A stretch of 64,000 bases of DNA from Acidobacteriaceae bacterium (GTDB lineage: Bacteria; Acidobacteriota; Terriglobia; Bryobacterales; Bryobacteraceae): NCBI GenBank assembly GCA_019240475.1, contig JAFAYI010000024.1, positions 186,001 to 250,000 on the forward strand, given 5' to 3'. The translations under genes were made by a program, and so were the position numbers. The notes below the pieces were generated by a model that was not told the origin of the DNA, ran no database searches, and saw only the letters and a list, made by a program, of their open reading frames with translations. Below, one piece after another: positions 19,255 through 29,612 of the stretch. How positions within the stretch are numbered: position 1 is the first letter of the stretch; the number at the start of each line of letters is the position of its first letter.

Positions 19255-21840
19255 TTGAAGCGTCTCACCAAAGTGTCCAAAGTCTCCCTGTTTCTAATCT
19301 CGTTACTTCTCATACCCATTTCCGCTTTGTGCTCCCAAGCGACCGGAAACGGCGGCACCATTCAGGGAATTGTCACGGACCCTAGCGGCGCGTCCATTGC
19401 GGGCGCGGATGTCACGATCACCAACGCCGTCTCCGGTTACACCCAGAACGTCAAGTCAGGGACGGATGGAACATTCCACCTGGTCAATGTGCCGCCCAAT
19501 CAGTACCGGCTCCAAGTGAGCGCGCCCGGCTTCAGTCCGTTTTCACAAGACATCCCCGTACACACGCAGGTTCCCATTCAGGTGAAAGCAGCGCTCACCA
19601 TCGCAGGCTCTACCGAAACCGTCAATGTATCGGCTTCCGCGGAAGTTCTCGAAAATGTTCCCGCCACGCACACCGATGTAAGCCAAACGCTGTTGCAGAA
19701 CCTGCCTGTCTCCACGGTGGGCCAGGGACTCAGCGACGCCATCACGCTCACTTCCGGCGGCGTTGTCGCCGATTCAAACGGCTTTTTTCACCCTCAAGGC
19801 GACCACGGCGAGACCACTTACGTCGTGGACGGCCAGGCCATTAGCGATCAGCAGAGCAAGACTTTCTCGACACAGCTTCCATCCAACGCCTTTCAATCCC
19901 TGGAACTCGTCACGGCTGGTCCGAGCGCGGAATATGGCGACAAGACCAGCATGATCGTGAACGCGGTCACTCGTTCCGGCTTGGGCCAGCAGCCAACCGG
20001 CAGCCTGGACCTTTCTTACGGATCATTCGGCACAGTCAACGAGGAGGCCACTTTCGCGATGGGCGGTTCGCATTGGGGCGATTTCCTGGTCGTCAACACG
20101 GATCGCAGCGGACGCTTTCTAGATAGCCCCGAATTTACTCCGTTCCACGACAAAGGCAACAACGAGACCATCTTCGATCGCATCGACCTTCAACCCGGGA
20201 GCCGAGATTCCGTGCATCTCGATCTGTTCGGCGCTCGAAATTGGTTCCAGATTCCCGATACTTACGACCAGCTCGATCAGGATCAGCGCCAGCAGGCGAC
20301 AACACTCAGTGCCGCCGTCGGCTATCAGCATACTTTTAACCCTCAAACTTTACTATCTATAAATCCTTTTTTCCGCCAGGACCACATCACTTACTATCCG
20401 AGCGCCGACCCATTCGACGACACTCCCGCGACCATCGATCAAAACCGCCATCTCACAAATTGGGGCACTCGTATCGACCTCTCCTATGCGAACGGCACGC
20501 ATAACCTCAAGGTCGGGACCCAGCTCATGCAGACCCGGCTCAATGAAAACTTCGGCCTCGGCATCACGGATCCTACCTTCAACCCGATCTGCTTGACCGC
20601 TTCCGGGGCGGCAGTTACTTCGCCTACGCCGACAAACCCGGCCGCTTGCTCCGGTCTCGGCTATGTCGCCAATCCAAACGTTTCGCTCGGCCTTATTCCA
20701 TACGATCTGACGCGTGGGGGCGCTCTATTTCACTTCCGAGGCGCGGCCAATATCGACGAAGAGGCTGTCTACGCGCAGGACCAAATCACGCTCAAGAATC
20801 TGACTCTTACACTGGGTCTTCGCTTCGATAACTACGACGGCATTTCCACCGACAACCTGGTCGAGCCGCGCGTCGGCTTCTCTTATCTCATCAAGCAAAC
20901 CGGAACCGTGATTCGCGGCTCTTATGACCGCACCATGGAAACTCCTTACAACGAGAACCTGGTTCTATCAAGCACAACCGGCGCTGGGGGGCTCGCTTCC
21001 AACGTTTTCGGCGCATTCGGCGAGCAGGCGCTTAGGCCGGGGCATCGCAATGAATATGATGCCGGCTTGCAGCAGGCGGTCAGTAAGTATGTGCGTATCG
21101 AGGGCGATTATTTCTGGAAGTTCACCGATAACGCTTTCGATTTCGATACCCTCTTCAACACTCCCATCGCATTCCCTATCGAGTGGCGCAAATCGAAGAT
21201 CGACGGGGTTTCCCTCCGTATTTCGACTTCGAATCTTCATGGCTTCCAGGCCTATACCACGCTCGGCCACACGCGCGCTCGCTTCTTCGGGCCCGAGGTG
21301 GGCGGCATCATTTTCAATTCTCCGCTCGATACCGGCGTGTTCCGCATCGATCACGACCAGGCGCTTCAGCAGACCAGTTATCTCCGCTATCAATACAAGA
21401 AAGATGGTCCCTGGGGAATGTTCACCTGGCGTTACGACAGTGGCGAAGTCGCGGGCGCTGTAACCGACCTCGCCGACGCCTTAGCTCTCGATGGCGACGA
21501 ACAGGCCGCTATAGGTTTCTATTGCGGAAGCGAAGTAGCCACGTTGTATCGCCCGATTACGTCATGCTCCTCGAACTACGGAGCAACTCGCCTGAGTATT
21601 CCCGCTGCTGGCGCTTACAACCCCGATCACAACCCGCCCCGCATCGCGCCGCGTAACATCTTCGATGCCGGGATAGGGACCGACAATCTATTCCACAGGG
21701 ACAAACTGAAAACTACACTCAAATTCGAAGTAGTCAATCTTACAAACGAAGCTGCCTTATATAACTTTCTCTCTACCTTCAGCGGGACTCATTGGGTAAC
21801 TCCCAGAAGCTATACCGTGACGCTGGGCTGGACACTATAG
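19255..21840 (+). CDS. TonB-dependent receptor with carboxypeptidase-regulatory-like domain
   Basis: A TTG at 19255 is preceded by GAGGA at good spacing and gives an ideal signal peptide (KRLTKVSKVSLFLISLLLI). The open frame reaches back to an ATG at 19180, but those 25 residues would precede the signal peptide. The roughly 861-residue product has a carboxypeptidase-regulatory-like Ig domain (TIQGIVTDPSGASIAGADV, about 35-120), then a plug domain with VVDGQAIS. A beta-barrel follows, ending in an aromatic-rich strand (SYTVTLGWTL). It should import a large or scarce ligand across the outer membrane using TonB energy. The downstream isomerase and oxidoreductase genes hint at a sugar-derived ligand, but this is only context. 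Confidence 0.88.
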   Translation: MKRLTKVSKVSLFLISLLLIPISALCSQATGNGGTIQGIVTDPSGASIAGADVTITNAVSGYTQNVKSGTDGTFHLVNVPPNQYRLQVSAPGFSPFSQDIPVHTQVPIQVKAALTIAGSTETVNVSASAEVLENVPATHTDVSQTLLQNLPVSTVGQGLSDAITLTSGGVVADSNGFFHPQGDHGETTYVVDGQAISDQQSKTFSTQLPSNAFQSLELVTAGPSAEYGDKTSMIVNAVTRSGLGQQPTGSLDLSYGSFGTVNEEATFAMGGSHWGDFLVVNTDRSGRFLDSPEFTPFHDKGNNETIFDRIDLQPGSRDSVHLDLFGARNWFQIPDTYDQLDQDQRQQATTLSAAVGYQHTFNPQTLLSINPFFRQDHITYYPSADPFDDTPATIDQNRHLTNWGTRIDLSYANGTHNLKVGTQLMQTRLNENFGLGITDPTFNPICLTASGAAVTSPTPTNPAACSGLGYVANPNVSLGLIPYDLTRGGALFHFRGAANIDEEAVYAQDQITLKNLTLTLGLRFDNYDGISTDNLVEPRVGFSYLIKQTGTVIRGSYDRTMETPYNENLVLSSTTGAGGLASNVFGAFGEQALRPGHRNEYDAGLQQAVSKYVRIEGDYFWKFTDNAFDFDTLFNTPIAFPIEWRKSKIDGVSLRISTSNLHGFQAYTTLGHTRARFFGPEVGGIIFNSPLDTGVFRIDHDQALQQTSYLRYQYKKDGPWGMFTWRYDSGEVAGAVTDLADALALDGDEQAAIGFYCGSEVATLYRPITSCSSNYGATRLSIPAAGAYNPDHNPPRIAPRNIFDAGIGTDNLFHRDKLKTTLKFEVVNLTNEAALYNFLSTFSGTHWVTPRSYTVTLGWTL

Positions 21841-21849
21841 TAGAGAATC

Positions 21850-23445
21850 ATGCTCTCGCCGGTCACTCTTATCGCAAGTGGCGATCTGCGCCTGTCCGCC
21901 AATCGTGTCTGCTGGCCGGCGCAGCAGCGCGTCGAAGAGGCCGTCATCGCCGCGGTTCGCAAATTTGGATTTGAAATCAACCGCGGCCACCCGTTCGATC
22001 CGATCAAGCAGCACGGCTTCATCGACTCTCAAAAGTACGGCATGGAAGTTTTCCGCGCGATCGCCGAAGATGCGCCTCTCATCGTGGCCGAAGCCGTCTG
22101 GCAATATAGCCACCACGTTCTCCCCGGCCTTATCACTCATCGCGGTCCCATCCTCACAATCGCAAACTGGAGCGGCCAATGGCCCGGTCTGGTGGGCATG
22201 CTCAATCTCAACGGCTCTCTCACGAAAGCGGCTGTGCCCTATTCCACGCTCTGGTCAGAGAACTTCACGGACGATTATTTTCTCTCACGCCTCCATGCGT
22301 GGCTTCAAGGCCAACCGGTTCAGCACGACGCCAGCCACGCGCGCCCGCTAGACGAATTCATGCTCCCGGTACAGGCCGAAGCCTTGGGCGCAAAGCTCGC
22401 TCGCGACCTCAAACGTGAAAAGGCCATCATCGGCGTTTTCGACGAAGGCTGCATGGGCATGTTCAACGCCATCATCCCGGATCATCTGTTAAATCCCACC
22501 GGCGTATACAAAGAGCGTCTTAGCCAATCCGCGCTCTATGCAGCGATGCGCGAAATTCCCGCCGCCGAAGCCCAAGCCACTCGCGATTGGCTCGACCGCA
22601 AAGGCCTGAAGTTCAAGACGGGCCCGAACCCTGAAACCGATCTCACGGACGATCAGATCCTCGACCAATGCCGCATGTACATCGCCGCGTTGCGCATCGC
22701 CGATGAGTTCGGCTGCGCGGCTATCGGCATTCAATACCAGCAAGGTTTTAAGGATCTCGCGCCCGCATCCGACCTAGCCGAAGGGCTACTGAACAACTCC
22801 GACCGGCCGCCCGTGCGATCCAACGATGGCCGCATTCTCTATGACGGTCAGCCGCTTCCTCACTTCAACGAAGTTGACGAATGCGCCGGCTTCGACGCAC
22901 TTGTCACCAATCGTATTTGGAACGCGCTCGGCTACGCGCCTGAAACCACGCTTCACGATCTCCGCTACGGCGAAGCGTTCAACGGGCAGTTCGTTTGGGT
23001 CTTCGAAATCTCAGGCGCCGTTCCTCCGGCGCACAACTTGGAAGGTTATGCCGGCTGCGTCAGTGAGCGCCAGCCTCCCATGTACTTCCGGCTCGGGGGC
23101 GGTTCACTTAAGGGCATCGCCAAGCCAGGCGAAATCGTCTGGAGCCGCGTTTTCATCGAACACGGACGCCTAGCAGCCGACCTCGGACGCGCCCGCGTTG
23201 TCGAACTTCCTCAACACGAAACCGAACGCCGCTGGAGCATCACGACTCCGCAATGGCCAATCATGCACGCCGTGTTATACGGCGTCACGCGAGACCAGAT
23301 GATGGCTCGCCACAAAGCGAATCACATTCAGGTCGCCTATGCGCCCGATGCGGAGAGCGCAAATGAGGCGCTCGCCGCGAAAGCCGCGTTCTTCCGCGAA
23401 TCCGGGCTCAAAGTTTTTGTCTGCGGCACGGAAACCGGTTTCTAG
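21850..23445 (+). CDS. L-fucose/L-arabinose isomerase-like protein
   Basis: This 531-residue protein resembles the fucose/arabinose isomerase superfamily in its overall layout. It has a Rossmann-like N-terminal half with [12 protein letters not shown] and [12 protein letters not shown], and a central segment [15 protein letters not shown]. The C-terminal beta-rich half contains [20 protein letters not shown]. Such enzymes interconvert aldoses and ketoses using Mn2+. The ligands could not be assigned with confidence by eye. It starts 9 bases after the receptor stop and ends 3 bases before a Gfo/Idh/MocA oxidoreductase, so a sugar-catabolic operon is plausible. The substrate is not known. Confidence 0.7.
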   Translation: MLSPVTLIASGDLRLSANRVCWPAQQRVEEAVIAAVRKFGFEINRGHPFDPIKQHGFIDSQKYGMEVFRAIAEDAPLIVAEAVWQYSHHVLPGLITHRGPILTIANWSGQWPGLVGMLNLNGSLTKAAVPYSTLWSENFTDDYFLSRLHAWLQGQPVQHDASHARPLDEFMLPVQAEALGAKLARDLKREKAIIGVFDEGCMGMFNAIIPDHLLNPTGVYKERLSQSALYAAMREIPAAEAQATRDWLDRKGLKFKTGPNPETDLTDDQILDQCRMYIAALRIADEFGCAAIGIQYQQGFKDLAPASDLAEGLLNNSDRPPVRSNDGRILYDGQPLPHFNEVDECAGFDALVTNRIWNALGYAPETTLHDLRYGEAFNGQFVWVFEISGAVPPAHNLEGYAGCVSERQPPMYFRLGGGSLKGIAKPGEIVWSRVFIEHGRLAADLGRARVVELPQHETERRWSITTPQWPIMHAVLYGVTRDQMMARHKANHIQVAYAPDAESANEALAAKAAFFRESGLKVFVCGTETGF

Positions 23446-23448
23446 CAC

Positions 23449-24501
23449 ATGCGAGTCGGCCTGCTCGGCACCGGCGCTATCGCCAACAAGCACGCGCAGG
23501 CATACCGTAATATCGGCTTTGAATTAATTGCCTGCTCGAATCAAACCGAATCCCGCGGCCGCGCATTTGCGAGCAAGTGGGGCGCCGAATTCATCCCGGA
23601 TTACCGCGAGCTCTGCCGGCATCCCGGTCTCGATTTCATCGACGTCTGCACGTTCCCGAACTTTCATCTCGAACCCGTGGAAGCCTGCGCGGAGATCAAA
23701 CGTCCGGTGCAGGTACAGAAGCCCATCGCGACCAACCTTGGCGCTGCGCGCCGTATGATCGAGATCGCCCGTCAGGCCGGCATTCCTTTCACCGTCGTAA
23801 GCCAGCATCGCTTCGACGATTCCACCATCTTTCTCAAACGCGCCCTGGCCGCCGGCCGCCTCGGCAAGCTTCTTGAAGCCGATGCGTACGTTAAGTGGTT
23901 CCGCGCCGACGATTACTATTTGCGTCCCATTAAAGGCAGTTGGCTCACGGAAGGCGGCGGGGCGCTTATCAATCAGGCTATTCACCAAATCGATATTTTG
24001 CTGTATCTTATCGGGCCCATTCGCTCCGTCTGCGGCGCCTGGCAGTTGGGCGCGGCGCATCGAATCGAATCCGAAGACATTGTCAACGCTCTGCTCTCGT
24101 ATGAGTCCGGCGCGACCGGCGTAGTGCAAGCCTCCACTGCCTTCTGGCCCGGCCACGCCGAGCGCATCGAGATCCACGCCACGAAAGGAACCGCCATCGT
24201 TTCTGGCGACCGCCTCACCTCCTGGCGCGTCAAGGACGACAAACTGGTGAACGGCGCCGATCCCGCGCCCGTCCAGCAAGACCTGGCTTCCGGATCCTCC
24301 GATCCCATGGCCATCAGTCTCACCTCTTTCGAGCGGCAATTCCTCGATTTCGCGGATTCCATTCGCAAGAATCGCCCGCCGCTCGCAAGCGCCGAAGATG
24401 CCTATCGCGCCCTCCAGGTAGTGCTCGGAATCTATGAATCCTGCCAGAAACACCAGCCCGTAAACCTGTTAAATCGAGGCTATAATCGAGGCATAGACTA
24501 A
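23449..24501 (+). CDS. Gfo/Idh/MocA family oxidoreductase
   Basis: The 350-residue protein has an N-terminal NAD(P)-binding Rossmann fold (GLLGTGAIANKHAQAY) and the C-terminal alpha/beta domain of the Gfo/Idh/MocA family. WLTEGGGALINQAIHQIDIL contains the catalytic-region histidines. The usual EKP cofactor motif reads QKP here (VQVQKPIATN), a conservative change. Members oxidise or reduce sugars, inositols and related compounds. It is spaced 3 bases after the isomerase-like gene, so the two probably work on one substrate. The 3' end contains a TATAAT at 24481-24486 that could serve glnE downstream, though no -35 is evident. Confidence 0.88.
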   Translation: MRVGLLGTGAIANKHAQAYRNIGFELIACSNQTESRGRAFASKWGAEFIPDYRELCRHPGLDFIDVCTFPNFHLEPVEACAEIKRPVQVQKPIATNLGAARRMIEIARQAGIPFTVVSQHRFDDSTIFLKRALAAGRLGKLLEADAYVKWFRADDYYLRPIKGSWLTEGGGALINQAIHQIDILLYLIGPIRSVCGAWQLGAAHRIESEDIVNALLSYESGATGVVQASTAFWPGHAERIEIHATKGTAIVSGDRLTSWRVKDDKLVNGADPAPVQQDLASGSSDPMAISLTSFERQFLDFADSIRKNRPPLASAEDAYRALQVVLGIYESCQKHQPVNLLNRGYNRGID

Positions 24502-24541
24502 GTCGTCGAGCGGCTCTCGGAGGCCGCGCCATCGCGGAATT

Positions 24542-27391
24542 ATGCCGTTCCAAACAGCCGAATCCGCTCCCGTCGCATTTCGGCATCATCTAAACTCCCT
24601 CATCGAGCAGTCCATCGATCCGGATCGCCTCTCGCATTACGCGGCCGAATTCGCCTCGCGGCATCCCGAACACGCCGTCGCTCTCGGCAACGATCCCGAG
24701 CGCCTCTCATGGCTGGCCGCCATCTTCGCTTTCAGCCACTTCCTTTCCGAAGAGTTGCTCCGTAATCCGGACTGGCTCCTATCGATAGAAAATCTCCATC
24801 GGCCGCTTTCCCGGCTCGATTACAAACAGCGTCTCAGCCTCGCCGCTCCCGCCGCGCTAGATCTCGCGCTGTTTCGTCGCCGCGAACTGCTCCGCATCAT
24901 CTTGCGCGACGTGCTCAAAATCGGAACTCTCTCCGAGATCACCGAAGAACTTTCCAATCTAGCCGACGCCATTGTCGCCTGCGCGCTCGAAACCGTCACC
25001 GCGCAACTCCAGCAGCGCTATGGAACTCCTCACGCCGAAACGGGACCCGCCACATTCACGGTTCTCGCTTTGGGCAAGCTGGGGGGCCGCGAGCTCAACT
25101 ACAGCTCCGACATCGATCTCGTCTTTCTTTACAGCGGCAACGGCGAAACCTCCGGCGATCATAGACTCACCAATCGCGAATTCTTCAAGAAGATTTCGAA
25201 TCATCTCACGAATCTACTTTCCACCTACACCGCGGCCGGCCTCTGTTATCGCGTAGATCTCCGCCTGCGCCCCGAAGGCAGTCTCGGCGAGGTCTCTATT
25301 CCACTGGCCGCAGCCAAGGATTACTACGCAAATCGGCGCCGTGACTGGGAACTCCAGATGTTGATTAAAGGACGGGTCGCCGCTGGTGACGAGGCGCTGG
25401 GGCAGGAATTGCTCGACTTCGTTGAGCCTTCCATCTACTCCACCACTCTCGATTTCTCGACCATCGAAACCATGTCCGAAACGCGCGAGCGGATCGGCGA
25501 AAAACTGGCTCGCAAGCGCCTCCGCAGCGACGAGCACGATGTCAAGCTTGCCCGCGGCGGCATTCGCGATATCGAATTCCTGGTGCAATGCCTGCAGCGC
25601 CTCCATGGCGCGCGCGAGGCTTCACTCCGCCATGGCAGCACTCTGTCCGCGATTCGCCTTCTGCTTGAAAACGACCTGCTATCCCAGACCGAATGCTCGC
25701 GGCTTACCAGCGCTTATGAATTCCTGCGCGCGCTCGAACATCGCCTGCAATTCGAAGACGATCGCCAGACCCATTCACTGCCGTCTTCTCAACCCGAACT
25801 CGAACGAATCGCCCGGCGGATGCCGCTGCCGCTCGATGAGCGGGCCGCCGGCATGAGTTCCTCGGCGCAACTGCTCCAGATCCTGAATCAACATCTCGAG
25901 AATGTGCAGGCCATTTATGAGCGTATCGTGCATGCGCAGCGCCCGCTCTATTATTCGCCCGCGTCTTCGGCCTCCTCCGGCACGGACGCTACCGCGGCGC
26001 CATCTGCCATCCCTCCCGCTTCGATCGGAATTTCAGAAAACTTGCTGTCGCGCGTCGAACAGCGCGCCCCCTGGTTTGTCGAACGGCTCCGCCGCCGGGG
26101 CGTCCACCGTTCCGAAGGCGCTCTCGCCGGCTTTCTGGAATGCCTGCTTCAGGCTCCCTCGCATCTACAATCCCTCGAGGGCCATCCGGATCTCGCCGAA
26201 GCCATGCTTCAGATCTTCGAACTCAGCCCCTATCTTTCAGGCCAGATGAGCTCTCATTCCGAGCTGATCGAAGAGCTGCGCCGCACCATCGACCACCCCG
26301 CGCGGCGCTGGGCTTTCGAAGGCTTGGCCGCTCCCCTTAACGATATCGATGGCCTCCGGCGTTTCTTCCGGCGCGAGATGTTTCGCATCCAGGGGGGCAG
26401 CATCTGCCTGCCCGAATCGATATTCCAGACCTTGGATCGCACCTCCGCGCTCGCCGAATTTGTCATCGCCCGCGCCTATCGCATCGCCCTCGAACGCGGC
26501 TTGGCGCATGCCCGCTCGCACGCGAGCCCCTCCAAGCCGTTCCAGGAGCCGCAGAGCGAAATGATGGTCGTCGCGCTGGGCCGTTTGGGCATGCGTGAAT
26601 TCGACCTTGCTTCCGATGCCGATCTCCTTTTCATCATTCCCGATAGCGAAGCTCAGCGGCAGCGCTTCTGGACCCGCGTCGTCGAACATCTCATCGATAT
26701 CCTCACAACCTACGCCGGCGACGGCGCCATTCTTTCGCTCGACACCCGCCTTCGTCCCAACGGACGCGAGGGCAATCTGGTGCAGACTGAGTCGAAATAC
26801 GTCGAGTATTTCTCCAATAAAGCCGAAGCCTGGGAAGGCATCGCGTATATGAAATCGCGCGCGGTCGCCGGCGACACGGACCGTGCAACCGAGTTCCTTA
26901 GCGAGCTACAGAAAGTCGATTGGCGCCGCTACGGGCAAAGCGGCCGCTCGCGCCAGGATCTCCGCCAGATGCGTATGCGCCTGCAGCGCGAACAGGGACT
27001 AGCCACACCGCTCAAAGCCGGTTACGGCGCCTACTATGACGCCGATTTCATCCTCATGTATCTGCGGCTCAAAGGCGCCGGCATGTTCTTCAAGAAGCTG
27101 AATACGCCGGAGCGGATCGACGTCGTCGAAAAGATGGGCCATCTCGAACGCGAAGACGCCGAGTTTCTCCTCGAAGCTGCCACCTTTTTTCGCGCCCTCG
27201 ATCACGCCATCCGCCTTGTCACGGGACGCTCGGAAGGCAAGCTGCCCGAATCCGCTACCGAGCGCGAAATGATTGCCGAACTCATGCATCGCTGGACCAA
27301 TGAACGCCCCTCCGCCGCCACGCTCGACGCGGGCCTGCATGCTCTACAGACCAGGATGCGCGCTCTGTTCGACCGGATCTTTTCTCAATAG
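24542..27391 (+). CDS. glnE: Bifunctional glutamine synthetase adenylyltransferase/deadenylase
   Basis: GlnE adds and removes AMP on glutamine synthetase in response to PII and glutamine. The 949-residue protein has the expected duplicated layout. The first nucleotidyltransferase domain has LALGKLGGRELNYSSDIDL (D190, D192), and the second, near 678-700, has VALGRLGMREFDLASDADL. Each is followed by a helical domain (RGGIRDIEFLVQ after the first). Both sets of metal-binding aspartates are intact, so both activities should be retained. Confidence 0.95.
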   Translation: MPFQTAESAPVAFRHHLNSLIEQSIDPDRLSHYAAEFASRHPEHAVALGNDPERLSWLAAIFAFSHFLSEELLRNPDWLLSIENLHRPLSRLDYKQRLSLAAPAALDLALFRRRELLRIILRDVLKIGTLSEITEELSNLADAIVACALETVTAQLQQRYGTPHAETGPATFTVLALGKLGGRELNYSSDIDLVFLYSGNGETSGDHRLTNREFFKKISNHLTNLLSTYTAAGLCYRVDLRLRPEGSLGEVSIPLAAAKDYYANRRRDWELQMLIKGRVAAGDEALGQELLDFVEPSIYSTTLDFSTIETMSETRERIGEKLARKRLRSDEHDVKLARGGIRDIEFLVQCLQRLHGAREASLRHGSTLSAIRLLLENDLLSQTECSRLTSAYEFLRALEHRLQFEDDRQTHSLPSSQPELERIARRMPLPLDERAAGMSSSAQLLQILNQHLENVQAIYERIVHAQRPLYYSPASSASSGTDATAAPSAIPPASIGISENLLSRVEQRAPWFVERLRRRGVHRSEGALAGFLECLLQAPSHLQSLEGHPDLAEAMLQIFELSPYLSGQMSSHSELIEELRRTIDHPARRWAFEGLAAPLNDIDGLRRFFRREMFRIQGGSICLPESIFQTLDRTSALAEFVIARAYRIALERGLAHARSHASPSKPFQEPQSEMMVVALGRLGMREFDLASDADLLFIIPDSEAQRQRFWTRVVEHLIDILTTYAGDGAILSLDTRLRPNGREGNLVQTESKYVEYFSNKAEAWEGIAYMKSRAVAGDTDRATEFLSELQKVDWRRYGQSGRSRQDLRQMRMRLQREQGLATPLKAGYGAYYDADFILMYLRLKGAGMFFKKLNTPERIDVVEKMGHLEREDAEFLLEAATFFRALDHAIRLVTGRSEGKLPESATEREMIAELMHRWTNERPSAATLDAGLHALQTRMRALFDRIFSQ

Positions 27392-27418
27392 TTTGCGCCC
27401 GTCGCGGCGCCGCCCCGA

Positions 27419-29509
27419 CTATTCCTCTTCGTCAACCTGCAGCCGGTGCTTCGCCGCCGAGATGATCTTCTCGGCTTGCGGACCCGGCACATAGTCGTAG
27501 TGATCCAACTCCATGCGGAACGAGGCGCGGCCTTGCGTCTTCGAGGTCAAATCGTTCTGATAACTCAGCATCTCCGACATGGGCACCTGCGCGAAAATGC
27601 TTTGCACGTTGCCCTTTAAGTCCATGCCTGAAATGCGTCCCCGGCGGCCGTTGAAGTCGCTCATCAGATCGCCTGCGAACTCGGTGGGCGTCTCCACTTC
27701 CACCTTCATGATGGGTTCGAGCAATGCCGGTTTCGCCTGCTGCATCGCCGCCCGGAACGCCTTTCGCGCCGCCAGCTTGAACGCCATTTCCGATGAGTCC
27801 ACATCGTGATAGGAACCGTCGTAAAGCGTCACTTTGAAATCCGTAACCGGATAGCCTGCGACAAACCCCTGCTCCGCGGCTTCTACAATTCCCTTTTCCA
27901 CCGCGGGAATATATTGCTTCGGAATCGCGCCGCCGAATATATCGTTAACGAACTGGAATTTCTCGCCGCGCCCAAGCGGCTCGATCTTGATCCAGCAATC
28001 GCCAAACTGGCCGTGGCCTCCGGTCTGTTTCTTGTGCCGGCCCTGCACGCTTGCAACTCCGCGAACCGTTTCGCGATATGGAATCTTCGGCGCCTTCAAC
28101 TCGACTTCGACGCCATAGCGGCGCTTCAGGCGGCTCACCACCACTTCCAGATGCTGCTGCCCGTTGCCTGCCAGCAGAAATTCTTTCGTCTGCGGGTCGC
28201 GATAGAAGCGCAGCGCGCGATCTTCTTCCAAAATTTTCGCGAGAGCCGTGCTCAGGCGGTCTTCGTCGCTCCTCGTCTTGGCTGAAATCGCGAACCCGAT
28301 CGAGGGCTCCGGCACGTCCACGCCTCGGTAAATCACGCAATTCGTCTTTTCGCAGAGCGTGTCGCTGGTCAGCGTTTCCTTGAGTTTTGCCACGACGCCT
28401 ATGTCGCCCGCGCGCAGTTCCGTTATCGGCTGCATCGCCTTGCCGAACGGCGTCGCAATATGCGCCAGTCGTTCGCTCACGCCCGAACGCATATTCGTCA
28501 AATGTGCATCGTCCTTTAGCAATCCGGAGGTTACTTTGAAATAAGTCACTCGCCCGGCGAAAGGATCGGCCGCGGTCTTAAAAACGAATGCCGAAACGGC
28601 CTCTTTCGGCGCGATGCTTTTTTCGACCGGTTTGCCATCTTGCATGGCTTCTACCGGCGGCCGCTCAAGGGGCGAGGGGAACAGCTCCGCCGCGAAGTTC
28701 ATAATCAGATCGCTGCCTACATTGTGCGTGGCCGCCGCGCACAGAATCGGGAAGATTCGCCGTTCGCGGACCGCTTGCTTGAGCCCGGAAACTATATGCT
28801 CCACCGGCAGCGTTCCTGTCGCGAAGAACTCCTCCATCAACTCATCGTTGCCTTCGGCGATCATCTCCACCAGAGCTTCATGCGCCTTGTTTGCGGCCTC
28901 CTGCGAGTCCGCCGGAATGGAACCCTCCGTGGCTTTGCCGTTTCCGCCCGCATTATAGGCGTGCGCCCGCATCCGGATCAGGTCGATAACGCCTGTGAAA
29001 TTTTTCTCCGAGCCGATCGGTAAATGAATCGGCACCGCCGGCCGGCCGAACCGATCCTGAATGCTTTCAAGAGCCCGCTCGAAGGAAGAACGCTCACGGT
29101 CGAGCTTATTCACCACAATCGCGCAGGCCAGCTTGAATTCTTCCGCGAATTGCCACACCTTCTCGGTCGATACTTCCACTCCCGCAACGCCATCCACCAA
29201 CGCCAGCGCGCCATCGGCCGCGATCAACGCCGACCGCGTGTCGTTCAGGAAAATGTTGTAGCCCGGCGTGTCAATTAGGTTCAGCTTGGTCCTTTGCCAC
29301 GCCACCGCGGCCACTGCCGAGCTCACGCTCAGCTTGCGCGCCACTTCTTCTTCGTCGAAATCCGTGATGGTGTTTCCTTCATCGGCCTTGAGATGCCGGT
29401 CCGTTGCGCCCGCAGTGAACAGCATCGATGCCGCGAGCGATGTTTTGCCGCAGTGCCCATGTCCGATCAAAGCCACGTTCCTGACATCGGAACTCTCGAA
29501 GACCTTCAC
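27419..29509 (-). CDS. Elongation factor G-like GTPase (EF-G2 type)
   Basis: The start is a GTG at 29509, with GGGAGG six bases upstream; the frame is open 17 codons further but without support. The 696-residue protein has P-loop GHGHCGKT (16-23), DTPG, and NKLD, followed by EF-G domains II-V. Canonical EF-G carries AHIDAGKT in the P-loop, so this is a divergent paralogue of the kind annotated as 'elongation factor G-like' rather than the main translocase. Homologues are thought to be linked to ribosome rescue or stress, but the role is not settled. It is convergent with glnE. Confidence 0.88.
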   Translation of the reverse strand: MKVFESSDVRNVALIGHGHCGKTSLAASMLFTAGATDRHLKADEGNTITDFDEEEVARKLSVSSAVAAVAWQRTKLNLIDTPGYNIFLNDTRSALIAADGALALVDGVAGVEVSTEKVWQFAEEFKLACAIVVNKLDRERSSFERALESIQDRFGRPAVPIHLPIGSEKNFTGVIDLIRMRAHAYNAGGNGKATEGSIPADSQEAANKAHEALVEMIAEGNDELMEEFFATGTLPVEHIVSGLKQAVRERRIFPILCAAATHNVGSDLIMNFAAELFPSPLERPPVEAMQDGKPVEKSIAPKEAVSAFVFKTAADPFAGRVTYFKVTSGLLKDDAHLTNMRSGVSERLAHIATPFGKAMQPITELRAGDIGVVAKLKETLTSDTLCEKTNCVIYRGVDVPEPSIGFAISAKTRSDEDRLSTALAKILEEDRALRFYRDPQTKEFLLAGNGQQHLEVVVSRLKRRYGVEVELKAPKIPYRETVRGVASVQGRHKKQTGGHGQFGDCWIKIEPLGRGEKFQFVNDIFGGAIPKQYIPAVEKGIVEAAEQGFVAGYPVTDFKVTLYDGSYHDVDSSEMAFKLAARKAFRAAMQQAKPALLEPIMKVEVETPTEFAGDLMSDFNGRRGRISGMDLKGNVQSIFAQVPMSEMLSYQNDLTSKTQGRASFRMELDHYDYVPGPQAEKIISAAKHRLQVDEEE

Positions 29510-29612
29510 TAAACACCTCCCAACCGGCTGCCAGGCCGGCCAAACTCGTGAGAATATCAAACTTCATTCTCGCGCCGAACGAAATGTCGATGAAGAGTGT
29601 CTGGTTCCGGCT

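Noticed and set aside
24481..24486. TATAAT within the 3' end of the Gfo/Idh/MocA gene as a glnE promoter
   Set aside because: No -35 box at a suitable distance; kept only as a remark in the gene entry.
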